The translations under genes and the position numbers were made by a program. 64,000 nt of DNA. Origin: a virus. Below the pieces are notes generated by a model. The model was not told the origin of the DNA, did no database searches, and saw nothing but the letters and a program-made list of their open reading frames with translations. This document shows positions 7,844 through 17,866 of this stretch, piece by piece (positions within the stretch are counted from its first letter, which is position 1; each line of letters begins with the position of its first letter). The stretch lies in IMG/VR virus record IMGVR_UViG_3300020469_000008, positions 62,001 through 126,000 of that record. One strand, 5' to 3'.

Positions 7844-10800
7844 TTGGCCAGAGAAACACTCAAAGACTTTTTAAACTCAAAAGGGCATGCAACAGACTCA
7901 ATATCATATGTGCAAAAAGAGTCACCTGATGGTTTGGGTGTTGATCCAGGCACTGGTGAAGAATTAGTAGACTTAGTGAATTCAGCAAAAGGTTTACTAG
8001 GCGATTACTTAAAATTTTTAGTAGATAATTCATCTAACGATTTTAAATTAAAAGGTGGAAATGAAAAGGCTTCATCTAGCAAAAGAGGCGACGATCTAGT
8101 TCTAGCAGATTTGCAAGGCGCAGACAATGTTTTTGTCGAGCAAGGTACAGTACTCAAAGCAAAATTAAATGAAAATAGTAATAGTGGTAAATTTGATTCA
8201 TCTGGTACTGATCTAAACACACTTGTAGACAAGGTGGGTAAAAACTTTAGTAATCATAACAAGTTGAAAGAAATACAAGGTAGAGAACGCAGCGTACATG
8301 GCAGCACATTAACTAATGCTAATGGTGATGAAAATGACATTGTTCAAGCTACGCAAAAAATGTTTTTAGCAAACAATCGTTTTGCAAATGTTGGAAATCC
8401 TAATAAACAATCTTTCACTGTTAAACCACAATCGATTGAACAATTTGAGAAAGATGAAAAAACTAATAATTCAGGTACATTAAACTTACAAAGAAAGTTT
8501 GGTGTATATGATCAAAATAGTCAAGGCATCACAAGCATAGAAAAAATAAAACAAATTGGTGCTTCACTATTACTTAAATCTTCTGGGTTTTCATATGGTT
8601 CAACACCTGGCAACACCGAAGAAACTTATGAATTTTTGGATGGGATCAATGAGGAATCAGCAAAAAACTTTGATTTAAATGCTGGTTTTTCAAAACTTAA
8701 CTTTAGTAACATACGTGCTAAAAATGCAAAGGGGTTTCCCGACAATAATGCAGGAACATCAATTAGAAGCGACCGCGGTGAATTTGTATCCTTAGGCTCA
8801 GAAGGGTTTGATGATAACGCTAATAGTAAAACAACGTTTGGAAGCACCTATAACACTGGTTTTAGGTTTCAAGGCAATACTATTAAATTACACAAAATAC
8901 AAGCTGCGATATCTATGATCGCACTTAAAAATGTTGGTAGCAGATTTTGGAGTAGTTTCATAGAAAAGCTTAGACAAGAAGACAGGGTGGATTTAACTGC
9001 GTCAACAGAATCATTCGTGAAGGAAAACACAAAAGGTGATGTTTTAACATACATGTTGGGTAAATCTAGACAACTTGGCTCACTTCAAATAGACAACTTT
9101 ATTTTTGGTTCATTATTAACAAATACAACATATCCTTACGGTGACGCAGTTGATCGAGGTTTGGAAATATTATTTGGAAATTCTGATCGTGACGACCCAG
9201 AAAAAGTTGCAGAACAAAGTATAATATCACAGGCTCCTGGGTTTTGGCTAGCGATTAGTAGATCTGTACTTAAATCTTTTGATGATATATATCAAAAGTA
9301 TAGTGGTGAAGATTTAAATCAAGGATTGTCAACAAAAGAGTTGTTTTCAATATACAAAGATATGATTGAATCGAATCGATTTATCAGATTTTTTAACGTC
9401 TTAGCTGTGATGGGCGACATTAGCTTGTCATCTACTGATGGTGTAAAAAACAATATTGGTGATAAAAACTTTAAAAGAGCAAGGGACGTCGATGCAATAC
9501 CTGACACCCTCTCGATACCCGGTAAATCTAGAAAAAAAGATGGATTTAACAAGAACGAGCTTTCCTGGGGGAGTAATACAACACCATCAATGTACATATT
9601 ACCAGCAAACATTATAAGAGCAGCTAGCTTACTTAACAATACAGTTGAAGGTGAAAATCCGGCACGAGGAATGTTAGGTTCTAAGTTATCTTCTAGTACT
9701 TATATGGGAATTGACGTCGATGGTTCTTTTAATAGAATACCTAATGAAGTAGTAAAGATTTTAGAAGATAAACTTGATTCAGAATATGTTCCTTTTTATA
9801 TTCAGGATTTAAGAACAAATGAAATTATTTCTTTTCACGCATTTTTAGACTCACTATCAGATACTATAACACCCACATTTAATGGTGTTTCTGCGTACGG
9901 CCGAGCTGATGCTGTTCAAATATATCAAAGTACAACTAGGTCTTTGCAAGTTGGTTTTACGCTTTTTGCAACTAACAGAGAAGATTTTGACGCAATGTGG
10001 TATAAAATAAACAAATTTGTTACTTTGTTATACCCACAATATACACCTGGTTCTATGGTTTCTAACGGTGAAGGATCAAAGTTTTATCAACCATTTAGTC
10101 AAGTAGTCGGCGCGTCACCAATAGTTCGTCTTAGGATTGGTGATGTAATAAAATCAAACTATTCTAGATTTGGATTAGCCCGGGCTTTTGGTATCGGAGA
10201 CGATAATGTTAATGCAAAACTAAACCAAACACCAACACTTGGGTCTTTAGTATCTAGTGTTGATGCATTGAGTAACGTATATAATGTACTTACAGATTCT
10301 ATAATTAAAGTTTGGTTAAGTTCTTTTGGATCTCCGCACTCTGTCGTTAATCTTGCATCAGGCGCAGTACCTACAGGCTCAAGTGGTCTAGCTAAAATGC
10401 TCAAGTCAAGCGTGACGTCAGGTGTGATAAGCGCAGCCGCTGGGATTTTGGTAAATGGTTTTGCAAACCCTCTTGCAGTGGATAACATTATACTACAACT
10501 AACAGACCCCAATCAACAGATAGGCGGTAACGATCAGACATCTAAACTGTTATCGTATTTAGATGAGTCAGCACTGACTACTGGTTATGCTGCTGGAACG
10601 GTTGAAGGCGTGGAAGCTTTTACGCTTCGACAAATGATATTAAAACCAAACGTAGTAAATGGATATTTTTGTGCTGAAACTGGTAAAAAATATTTACTGC
10701 CAAGGCGTATAAAAGTAAGAGTTATGAAAAAAGGACCAATGTCTAATCTTTCAGAAATTGCAGGTTTACCTAACATAATAGGTTACTTGGTTAAGGTTGT

Positions 10801-11416
10801 TGATCCTGCAGCACCTATTGAATTATCCAACCAGGGTTCTGAACAACATTTAGTTGTTAGACATTCAGATATTTTGCCAGACCCAAAAGAGTTGTTTAAT
10901 AATTCAGTGATCGGTGCAGCTCTATTCGCGTCAGATCCAATCGCAGCTGCAGCTGATGTTGGTTTAAATCAACTTATGAACGATTACACACTAAATAGCG
11001 GAATACCTAACGAAATTAATGATTTTATAAGATCACAGTATCTTCGTGATGATGCGTTGTTTATGAGACCTGAGTTAAACCCATACGTTAGAGCTATGGA
11101 AACGACAAAAGGTCGCGGTTTGGCAGGTGTAATAAAAGGAATTACTTTTAACTGGCTAGACAATTTTCCTTGGGAAGTTGATTATAATGCTCGTGCGCCA
11201 ATGGGTGTAAAAATATCCTTTGGTTTTGATGTTATTCATGATCTTCCGCCAGGATTAGATCATAGCGGTTACAATAAAGCACCACTTTATAACGTTGGCG
11301 AAATAATGAGAAACTTATCAGGTGACGTATACGAAGACAATGGTAAGTCTGCAGAGCTTAATTACAGAAAAGAAGGTGGTAAAGCGTCACGTGTTAAAGG
11401 TCAAAATAACGGCTAG
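7844..11416 (+). CDS. Large baseplate/tail structural protein (1190 aa)
   Basis: Starts at TTG 7844, supported by TTAGGAG at 7831-7837. The N-terminal third is polar and Asn/Ser/Lys-rich. The best-conserved-looking part is around residues 645-750 (FYIQDLRTNEIISFHAFLDS, SAYGRADAVQIYQSTTRS, LQVGFTLFATNREDFDAMWY). That pattern recurs in large baseplate or tail-tip proteins of marine myophages, where it probably forms a packing domain against neighbouring wedge proteins. The C-terminus (GITFNWLDNFPWEVDYNARA) also looks structured. It sits between the tape measure and the LysM-like wedge protein. The structural role is inferred from context and size; the exact baseplate position is unknown. Confidence 0.7.
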   Translation: MARETLKDFLNSKGHATDSISYVQKESPDGLGVDPGTGEELVDLVNSAKGLLGDYLKFLVDNSSNDFKLKGGNEKASSSKRGDDLVLADLQGADNVFVEQGTVLKAKLNENSNSGKFDSSGTDLNTLVDKVGKNFSNHNKLKEIQGRERSVHGSTLTNANGDENDIVQATQKMFLANNRFANVGNPNKQSFTVKPQSIEQFEKDEKTNNSGTLNLQRKFGVYDQNSQGITSIEKIKQIGASLLLKSSGFSYGSTPGNTEETYEFLDGINEESAKNFDLNAGFSKLNFSNIRAKNAKGFPDNNAGTSIRSDRGEFVSLGSEGFDDNANSKTTFGSTYNTGFRFQGNTIKLHKIQAAISMIALKNVGSRFWSSFIEKLRQEDRVDLTASTESFVKENTKGDVLTYMLGKSRQLGSLQIDNFIFGSLLTNTTYPYGDAVDRGLEILFGNSDRDDPEKVAEQSIISQAPGFWLAISRSVLKSFDDIYQKYSGEDLNQGLSTKELFSIYKDMIESNRFIRFFNVLAVMGDISLSSTDGVKNNIGDKNFKRARDVDAIPDTLSIPGKSRKKDGFNKNELSWGSNTTPSMYILPANIIRAASLLNNTVEGENPARGMLGSKLSSSTYMGIDVDGSFNRIPNEVVKILEDKLDSEYVPFYIQDLRTNEIISFHAFLDSLSDTITPTFNGVSAYGRADAVQIYQSTTRSLQVGFTLFATNREDFDAMWYKINKFVTLLYPQYTPGSMVSNGEGSKFYQPFSQVVGASPIVRLRIGDVIKSNYSRFGLARAFGIGDDNVNAKLNQTPTLGSLVSSVDALSNVYNVLTDSIIKVWLSSFGSPHSVVNLASGAVPTGSSGLAKMLKSSVTSGVISAAAGILVNGFANPLAVDNIILQLTDPNQQIGGNDQTSKLLSYLDESALTTGYAAGTVEGVEAFTLRQMILKPNVVNGYFCAETGKKYLLPRRIKVRVMKKGPMSNLSEIAGLPNIIGYLVKVVDPAAPIELSNQGSEQHLVVRHSDILPDPKELFNNSVIGAALFASDPIAAAADVGLNQLMNDYTLNSGIPNEINDFIRSQYLRDDALFMRPELNPYVRAMETTKGRGLAGVIKGITFNWLDNFPWEVDYNARAPMGVKISFGFDVIHDLPPGLDHSGYNKAPLYNVGEIMRNLSGDVYEDNGKSAELNYRKEGGKASRVKGQNNG

Positions 11417-11425
11417 GAGATTTAA

Positions 11426-11731
11426 ATGGCACTATCAAGATACTCATTTGCAGTACAAAGAAAGGATTCTAATGATCAAAAAATTGTAAGTATTTCAGGT
11501 TCTTGCTATCAGATATATAACGCAATTGAGAATGGCACTTTAAGTTACAGTGTTCATGTTCTAGAACAAGGTGAAAGACTAGACTATCTTGCAGGAATTA
11601 ATTACGGTGATTCTAGCTTTTGGTGGATTCTAGCAGCAGCAAGCGGAATCGGTTACGCACTACAAGTACCACCAGGCACAATTATTAGAATACCAAACAG
11701 TATATCTGAAGTTTTTGGAGTAATTTTGTGA
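11426..11731 (+). CDS. LysM-like baseplate wedge protein (gp53 / tail protein X-like)
   Basis: 101 residues, ATG behind GGAG. The second half, VLEQGERLDYLAGINYGDSS followed by FWWILAAASGIGYALQVPPG and IIRIP, is a LysM-type pattern: strand, helix, helix, strand with a terminal hydrophobic IRIP. It is found in phage tail protein X and in T4 gp53, which use the fold for baseplate assembly rather than peptidoglycan degradation. Its stop overlaps the GTG of the next baseplate gene by four bases, indicating translational coupling. Confidence 0.75.
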   Translation: MALSRYSFAVQRKDSNDQKIVSISGSCYQIYNAIENGTLSYSVHVLEQGERLDYLAGINYGDSSFWWILAAASGIGYALQVPPGTIIRIPNSISEVFGVIL

Positions 11732-14700
11732 TTGGTAAAAGTAAGTTAGACTCAATTAGTAACTACAATTTAAGTTATGAAAATTTTCTAGAGGCTATTA
11801 ATGATTTTGATGGTTTTGTTTTAGGATCTTCATATAATGATATATTTTTATTTACAGAAGATCAAAAAATTAAAAAAGCATACACAGCTGCGTCTCAAGA
11901 AGTTAATGATGAAAAAGATCCAGCACTCGATAATTTTGTTAAAAATATTGCATCAAGAATTCTAGACAGAACAACCGGTACTTACTTTTTTAGTGACATG
12001 TTTAATGGCAACATGCACGATAGGTATTTTCCTTACATAACTAACTACGCTGCTGATAATAAATTAAACAATATTGGTGACTTTTTACATATATATCTAC
12101 CTGTGAAAGGATCGAATAGAAGCGGTATAAAAGCATTCAATAACAATGCGTTTGTTGATTGTGTACCAAGAGTTAAAATTAATAATGTTATCCAGCAATC
12201 TCACATGGGTGATCACATTTGTTACTTTACTGATACTAAACAAGTAAGAGTACTTTTGACAGGTAGCGATGGAAAAGCAGTATTTACTACAACTGCGCAA
12301 GGTAACAAAGTAGTCAAACAATACACACAAGATATATCTCCTAGCGGAGAACGCAAGCATCCAGAAATAAATAGAACCGAAGGTTCTAGACAAGGAGATA
12401 GATTTCATACACCTAACTTGTGTGCAATGGTTGTTAGACATCCAAAAGCCAGCTTATCAGGTCGAAATAAGTCACATTTGCCGATATTTTTTAACACAAT
12501 ATCGCCTATTGAGATGTCAAAATGTACTCCGTATATAAACATACAGATTTTATCACTAAACTACGGAAATAAAAAAAATAGAATTGGCAACTTAAATACT
12601 GTCTCCTATTTAAGATTTGTTCAAAATAAATCGTCAGGTGACTTTATACTATCAGATGATTCTAGTTTTGGTAAATTAGGGCCTGTTCAAAAATCCGAGT
12701 CAATAACTGACAAGTTAGTTCGCGAAAACGATTATGATTATAGTTTTATGGACGTTTTTGCGGCGCCACAAATGCTTAGTAACGCAAAAATAAACAAAGA
12801 AAATGGTAATCTACTAAGAAACGCAAACATTAATGACCCAGTCCTAGATCCAATTATGCCGTTTATGTCATTAAAAAATTTAAATGTTAACATAACAGGT
12901 GCTGGATATGGCATAATGTCTTCTAAAAGGGCATCCTTGTCACTTGTCTTACATGATAGATCTCGGTTAACAGATATAGCTCCTCTAGTAAGCAGTACAC
13001 AATTTGCTACTACAAAGATTATCGTTGAATATGGTTGGTCACACCCTGAAGGAGGAGTAGGCTCTGACAATGTAATTGGTAAATATTTAGATGGTATTAA
13101 AGATAGGTCTGTGTTTCAAGTTGTTGGATCTAAGTTTGATTTTGGTGATGGCGGCTCTGTAAACATTGATGTAGATTTAGCTGCTTATGGGTTTAGACAA
13201 ACTGAACGTGTGCATGCCGGGGCAGGACCAGAAGTTCCATTAAATTCGCTGCAAAACTTAATTGAAAAAGCGACAAGTGACTTGATTAAAGACTCAAAAA
13301 ATAGAAAAGAAGCTCCAGAGATAAGACAAGAAATCAAAATGAATTCTCGTTCAGCTAGATCAATTGAATCGATGATATCATGGGATGCTTACAGAGCAAT
13401 AGCAGTAGATCTTAAGAGTAACGATACAAAAAAAATACTTAACAATTTAGAGACTATACTTGCTGGTAAGACAGAGAGTGATGGTACTACGAGAACAGCA
13501 GGGCTCAGCGGAATATTGCAAAAAGAAAAAGAAAAAGTAAATGCTGTGAAAAGAGTTTTTGGTAAATTAGCAGAAATTGAGAGTGATGATAGTGTTGACG
13601 CATTTTTAGTGTCAACTGTTACAGGAGGGGAATCCATTATAGGGGATGAAGAAAGTGAAGATTCTTATACTGATCTTAAATCGGAATTTGTATCAGTAGG
13701 TAAACTAGTATCACAATTTGTGGGTCATCCGCTAGCAGCCACTGGTTTATATGATGAAGTTCAGCTTGTATTTTATCCCATAAACCATCACGCAGGTGGC
13801 GGAAGAGCGCACACTACTGCTAGTTTCCCGATTCAAAAATCGACTGTCGAATTAAAATTTTTAGAAGCGATAAAAAATAATTCACACATATCAACAAAGT
13901 CAGCATTTGCATTAATTGAAAAATTAATGAGAAATAAAAACGAACCGGCGTATGGTTTATCTGATTTACTGACCCAACAAAACAATATTGTTTCAGCAGA
14001 TGCAAACAGGGTACGTGCGGTAGTAAAATCAAGATTAGAAGAAGGTCGATTAGAAGATCTTAATATAGTCGGAAAAGACGCTGAATTAATTGCAAAAATA
14101 ACACAGACTGAAACAGTCAGTGCAGACGATTTTAACGGCTGGCTCTCAAACGAAACTGCGGTTAATGATATAAATGTAAAAGCACAAGAAATAGTAACAA
14201 AATTAAAAGAAACTCAAGCTGAGATAGCAGCAGAAGAAGCAAAAAATCCTCCAAACAATACAACATTAATTGTGCTTAGAACTCGCGAAGTGATGCAAAG
14301 AGGTGAACTAAAAGCTCAAGAGCAAGCTTTGACATTAGCGCAGTATAGAAGTAAAAGATATAACGAAATTGTAAAAACAGTTAGAAAGCAAATTTCAATT
14401 GAAACTTCTACCAACATTACTGAAAGATGTCGTCAAATTTATGATAGTGATGGATTAAAAGAACTTTACCCAGCAGAAAGCAAATTTATTCGTCCAAACT
14501 TAGCAATGAATTTTGAAGTTTTAGATGTAATTAGCCCACCTGATTATTCTAAAAAAGAAACTTCATACAACGGATTAATTGAAAATAAGCAAATATTAAG
14601 GATACATGTTTATGATGAAGAAGCATTGCCAGACCCATCCAAATACGCAGTTTTAAATTCTCTAATAGAAGGTACTGGTAATAAGATGATATCTGGTAAA

Positions 14701-15192
14701 AATTATGAAAAAGTACAAAGCTATTTTAAAGGTCTTAACTTTAACGACGTCAAACAAATTGTTAAAAGATCATATCCTACTATTATATACGGTGCTGCAA
14801 ATTCAACAATTAAAACATTAAGTGTTTCATCAAACACTAGTGGTGAAATGGCAAATGTACTAATGGTTGAAGCTTACGGTAACCTTAAAAAGGGACAAGT
14901 TGAAGGTTTTAACGCTGAGAATGAATTTGATAGTATAGTAATGTTTCCTAACACCGTTTCAATATCAATGCTAGGCATGCCTATGATTGGTAGAGGTAAC
15001 AGTATTTTTATTGACTTTGGGACAAATACTAGTGTTGATAACATATATACTGTGAAGTCAATATCACATTCTATTGGTGCAGGTAATTTTACTAGCACTG
15101 TATCAGTTGTACCATCAAATATGGGTGCTATATCTAACTTTAAAGAAAAGTTATCACAATCAATTAGTAAAATTAGAGAAAATTTAGATTAA
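11728..15192 (+). CDS. Large baseplate hub-like structural protein (1154 aa)
   Basis: GTG start overlapping the preceding stop. Around residues 385-500 lie beta-rich segments (LKNLNVNITGAGYGIMSSKR, SLSLVLHDRSRLTDIAPLVS, TKIIVEYGWSHPEGG). A long helical, Lys/Glu-rich coiled-coil-like region occupies roughly residues 750-900. The C-terminal 150 residues contain FPNTVSISMLGMPMIGRGNS and VDNIYTVKSISHSIGAGNF, a pattern seen in baseplate hub proteins that join tail tube to spike. It is the last gene of the tail cluster. I infer a hub or central wedge role; no lysozyme or metal-binding motif is visible. Confidence 0.65.
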   Translation: MIGKSKLDSISNYNLSYENFLEAINDFDGFVLGSSYNDIFLFTEDQKIKKAYTAASQEVNDEKDPALDNFVKNIASRILDRTTGTYFFSDMFNGNMHDRYFPYITNYAADNKLNNIGDFLHIYLPVKGSNRSGIKAFNNNAFVDCVPRVKINNVIQQSHMGDHICYFTDTKQVRVLLTGSDGKAVFTTTAQGNKVVKQYTQDISPSGERKHPEINRTEGSRQGDRFHTPNLCAMVVRHPKASLSGRNKSHLPIFFNTISPIEMSKCTPYINIQILSLNYGNKKNRIGNLNTVSYLRFVQNKSSGDFILSDDSSFGKLGPVQKSESITDKLVRENDYDYSFMDVFAAPQMLSNAKINKENGNLLRNANINDPVLDPIMPFMSLKNLNVNITGAGYGIMSSKRASLSLVLHDRSRLTDIAPLVSSTQFATTKIIVEYGWSHPEGGVGSDNVIGKYLDGIKDRSVFQVVGSKFDFGDGGSVNIDVDLAAYGFRQTERVHAGAGPEVPLNSLQNLIEKATSDLIKDSKNRKEAPEIRQEIKMNSRSARSIESMISWDAYRAIAVDLKSNDTKKILNNLETILAGKTESDGTTRTAGLSGILQKEKEKVNAVKRVFGKLAEIESDDSVDAFLVSTVTGGESIIGDEESEDSYTDLKSEFVSVGKLVSQFVGHPLAATGLYDEVQLVFYPINHHAGGGRAHTTASFPIQKSTVELKFLEAIKNNSHISTKSAFALIEKLMRNKNEPAYGLSDLLTQQNNIVSADANRVRAVVKSRLEEGRLEDLNIVGKDAELIAKITQTETVSADDFNGWLSNETAVNDINVKAQEIVTKLKETQAEIAAEEAKNPPNNTTLIVLRTREVMQRGELKAQEQALTLAQYRSKRYNEIVKTVRKQISIETSTNITERCRQIYDSDGLKELYPAESKFIRPNLAMNFEVLDVISPPDYSKKETSYNGLIENKQILRIHVYDEEALPDPSKYAVLNSLIEGTGNKMISGKNYEKVQSYFKGLNFNDVKQIVKRSYPTIIYGAANSTIKTLSVSSNTSGEMANVLMVEAYGNLKKGQVEGFNAENEFDSIVMFPNTVSISMLGMPMIGRGNSIFIDFGTNTSVDNIYTVKSISHSIGAGNFTSTVSVVPSNMGAISNFKEKLSQSISKIRENLD

Positions 15193-15234
15193 TTAGTTTT
15201 TGTAAATTTAACTCTGGGTTTGTATTAATTAACT

Positions 15235-16305
15235 ATGAATTCCTTAATAAAACAAAAACAAATCGGTACAGTTATTTTAGATAGATCCTGGTCACTAACT
15301 GGTGACCAGTGTAAATTTAAATTAAGTAAATCAGATCTAGTACTTAATATTTCAACATTATCTAATATAAGAATTTTGTCTGACTTAGATAAGATAAAGT
15401 CTGTAAGCGAATATTATTATAGTATGTTCTCAACACTAAATTTTAGTGGAAGTATAGTATATAAAGAAATGTTAGGAAGAAAAAAATCTTTAGAATATTT
15501 AGAATACTTAAAAAGTAACATTGACAGTACAAATAAAATGATCACATCATACCATACAGATGTATTTAATATTAGAAAACAGTGCTATAAGAATTTAAGT
15601 AAAGTAGAATTAGAAGGTGTGGAGTTAGAGACTCCCTTTTACGATCACAGTGGTGTTACAGGAAGAACAAGTATTAAAAAAGGGTTTAATTTCTTAACTT
15701 TAAAAAAAGAGAAAAGGTCACTTATAAAACCAGTAAATAAAAACATGTGTTTAGTTGAAGTTGATTTTAAATCTTGTGAACCATTCTTCTATCTTAAATC
15801 TATTGGGCTTGAGATATCTGGTAATGACGTATATACTTGGTTGTGTAATAAGTACAATATATCCATATCAAATAGAGATAATATTAAAAGAGGCATATTA
15901 TCAATGATTTATGGTGCAAATGAAAATACAACTGCAAGGTTTATGAAAGTTCCTGTTAAAAAAATAAAAGAAATTAAAAATGACCTTAAGTTAGAAGAAC
16001 TAGAAACTAACTTACGTAATGAGTTTGATAATAACGATTTTTTCCTTAACTATTATGGAAGACCAATAACAAGTGATAACAATGTTGTAAATTACTACAT
16101 TCAATCTTCTGCTGTTGATTTTTGTTCTCTGGCTTTTGACAATTTTTGTAAATTAAATAATCTAAAACCTAGTTATTTCATACACGATAGTATGACATTC
16201 CAATGCGAAAAGAATAAACTTGATAGTATTATTAAGGTAAAAGAAATTTATGAACCGTATTCTAAAATAAATATTCCTGTGGAATTTAATGTCATTTATC
16301 GATAA
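15235..16305 (+). CDS. Minimal family A DNA polymerase (Pol I-like palm/fingers only)
   Basis: 356 residues with the ordered motifs of family A polymerases. There is a TGRTS block (142-146, the TGRLS-like template contact). Motif A is VEVDFKSCEPF with catalytic Asp177. Motif B is R214-x3-K218-x7-Y226-G with Leu222 where E. coli Pol I has Phe762, a substitution common in marine viral Pol A. A YYGRPI block follows, and motif C is FIHDS (His317-Asp318). Both catalytic aspartates are kept. There is no room for a 3'-5' or 5'-3' exonuclease domain; typical Klenow-like polymerases exceed 550 residues. Motif C has HDS instead of the usual HDE. The gene follows the baseplate cluster, and a second polymerase (DnaE type) is encoded at 49092. 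Confidence 0.82.
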   Translation: MNSLIKQKQIGTVILDRSWSLTGDQCKFKLSKSDLVLNISTLSNIRILSDLDKIKSVSEYYYSMFSTLNFSGSIVYKEMLGRKKSLEYLEYLKSNIDSTNKMITSYHTDVFNIRKQCYKNLSKVELEGVELETPFYDHSGVTGRTSIKKGFNFLTLKKEKRSLIKPVNKNMCLVEVDFKSCEPFFYLKSIGLEISGNDVYTWLCNKYNISISNRDNIKRGILSMIYGANENTTARFMKVPVKKIKEIKNDLKLEELETNLRNEFDNNDFFLNYYGRPITSDNNVVNYYIQSSAVDFCSLAFDNFCKLNNLKPSYFIHDSMTFQCEKNKLDSIIKVKEIYEPYSKINIPVEFNVIYR

Positions 16306-16313
16306 TTAGATAT

Positions 16314-16904
16314 ATGAAACATTTAAAAGAATTAGGTATCGGATCGTTCCGACCAGGAACAACAGTAAATGGAAAACATCTCGCTCCTACCGGTCATGGG
16401 AGTCCGAGAAGTGATGCAGACAGTCACCATTCAAGAATGAGTCAGCGCCATTATCCACTTGACTATTTTGAAGAATATGATGAAGATGAAGATATAATAT
16501 TAGACTGTCGTATTTATCGAGATGGAAAGTTTCAGTTACTAGAAACATTAAAAGCTTTGGATGAATTTACAAATTACGCTGATAAATACGCGCAAATGGC
16601 ACAAAAAATAAACGATAAAACATTTGCACGAAACAATAAAACAAGAAATCTTGATACACTTGAAGATAAAATAAACCAAAACGAAAACATGAAAGAGTTG
16701 GATGAAGATCCTATTGAAGAATTTTCTGGTGCAGCAGCTGGAGGTGGTGGTCCTGCAGTACCTTTAGGGTACACAGCAAAAGGTAAACCTGAAACGCGAG
16801 CACAACGAAGAAAAAGACAAAAATTTAATATCACGAAGTCTTATCCTTATACAAAGCTTGCAAAACCACCTAGATCTAGAAAAAATAAGAAAAAAACAAA
16901 ATAA
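16314..16904 (+). CDS. Hypothetical protein with acidic middle and basic tail
   Basis: 196 residues, nine bases after the small polymerase gene. The order is a Gly/His-rich N-terminus, an acidic patch (YFEEYDEDED, 51-60), the segment DCRIYRDGKFQLLETLK (64-80), a helix, an AAAGGGG linker and a very basic C-terminus (RAQRRKRQKF, RSRKNKKK). The middle segment is shared with the N-terminus of the protein at 17867 (DYRIKRNNRYQLLETVE), which suggests a common binding or processing element. The basic tail suggests nucleic acid contact. No family is recognised. Confidence 0.6.
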   Translation: MKHLKELGIGSFRPGTTVNGKHLAPTGHGSPRSDADSHHSRMSQRHYPLDYFEEYDEDEDIILDCRIYRDGKFQLLETLKALDEFTNYADKYAQMAQKINDKTFARNNKTRNLDTLEDKINQNENMKELDEDPIEEFSGAAAGGGGPAVPLGYTAKGKPETRAQRRKRQKFNITKSYPYTKLAKPPRSRKNKKKTK

Positions 16905-16998
16905 TTTGATAAATTTTCTTCTATCTTGTTAGTATTAATTGTTCAACAAATCATTTAGATTTTGGACATTATAAGTTAAACATTAAAAAGGAGAAAAC

Positions 16999-17775
16999 AT
17001 GGCACTAGATTTTGATGCTATTAAACGAAAACTTGAAAGACTTAGTGGTAACACCACTTCTAGAAACGTAATGTGGAAGCCAGAAGAAGGGCAAGAATAT
17101 GAAGTTCGACTTCTTTCATTCCCAGATAATGACGGTCAACCATTCAAAGAATTGATGTTCTATTACAACATCCCTGGACAACGTGGATTATTGGCACCAA
17201 GCCAGTTCGGTAAACGTGACCCAATTCAAGAGTTGATTGATAAATTGCGCAGCGAAGGAACAAAAGAAAGCTATGAAATGGCAAAGAAGTTGTATCCAAA
17301 AATGCGCGTTTACGCACCTGTGATTGTTCGTGGCGAAGAATCTGAAGGTGTTAGAATATGGTCATTTGGTAAACTGGTATATCAAGCATTGCTTTCATTG
17401 ATGATGGATGAAGACTATGGTGATATCACAGACCTAAAAACAGGAACTGATGTAAAGGTAAAATGTACAAAGCCACCTGGTCAACAGTGGGCAAAGACAG
17501 AAGTATTACCTAAGCGCAAATCTTCACCGCTTTCAAAAGATGGGAAACAAGCAAAAGAATGGATCACAAACATTCCAGATATTAACAACATTTTTCAAAC
17601 TAAGTCATATGACGAGTTGAGTAACATTATTAATAACTGGCTTAATAGTGATGAAGTTGAAAGCGAAGGTTCTGACTGGTCTGCTAGCAAGCAAACTTCA
17701 AACAGTAAATCAGATGATAGTAGCGACACATCATACTCTAACTTAGATGATGCTTTCTCTGACTTAATGAGTTAA
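16999..17775 (+). CDS. Single-stranded DNA-binding protein (gp32-like)
   Basis: 258 residues, ATG behind AAAGGAG. The N-terminus MALDFDAIKRKLERLSG is the helical cooperativity segment seen in T4-like gp32 proteins. It is followed by an OB-fold region with MWKPEEGQEYEVRLLSFP, YYNIPGQRG and VYAPVIVRGEESEGVRIWSF. The C-terminus is a Ser/Asp-rich flexible tail ending DDAFSDLMS, the acidic tip that recruits replication and recombination partners. The zinc-binding cysteines of T4 gp32 are absent, as in many marine relatives. A strong terminator follows, consistent with high, separately controlled expression ahead of uvsX. Confidence 0.88.
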   Translation: MALDFDAIKRKLERLSGNTTSRNVMWKPEEGQEYEVRLLSFPDNDGQPFKELMFYYNIPGQRGLLAPSQFGKRDPIQELIDKLRSEGTKESYEMAKKLYPKMRVYAPVIVRGEESEGVRIWSFGKLVYQALLSLMMDEDYGDITDLKTGTDVKVKCTKPPGQQWAKTEVLPKRKSSPLSKDGKQAKEWITNIPDINNIFQTKSYDELSNIINNWLNSDEVESEGSDWSASKQTSNSKSDDSSDTSYSNLDDAFSDLMS

Positions 17776-17800
17776 CATAAATTAAAAATGTAGTTTTTTG

Positions 17801-17826
17801 ACCCGGACGAATGTCCGGGTTTTTTT
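17801..17826 (+). terminator. Terminator after ssDNA-binding protein gene
   Basis: Perfect 8-bp GC-rich stem ACCCGGAC / GTCCGGGT (17801-17808 and 17813-17820) with loop GAAT and a run of seven T residues. It is the most GC-rich hairpin in the region and closes the ssDNA-binding protein transcript. Confidence 0.92.
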
Positions 17827-17866
17827 GTTGTTAGTTGAATATATATAGTCATATACGAGGTTAATA

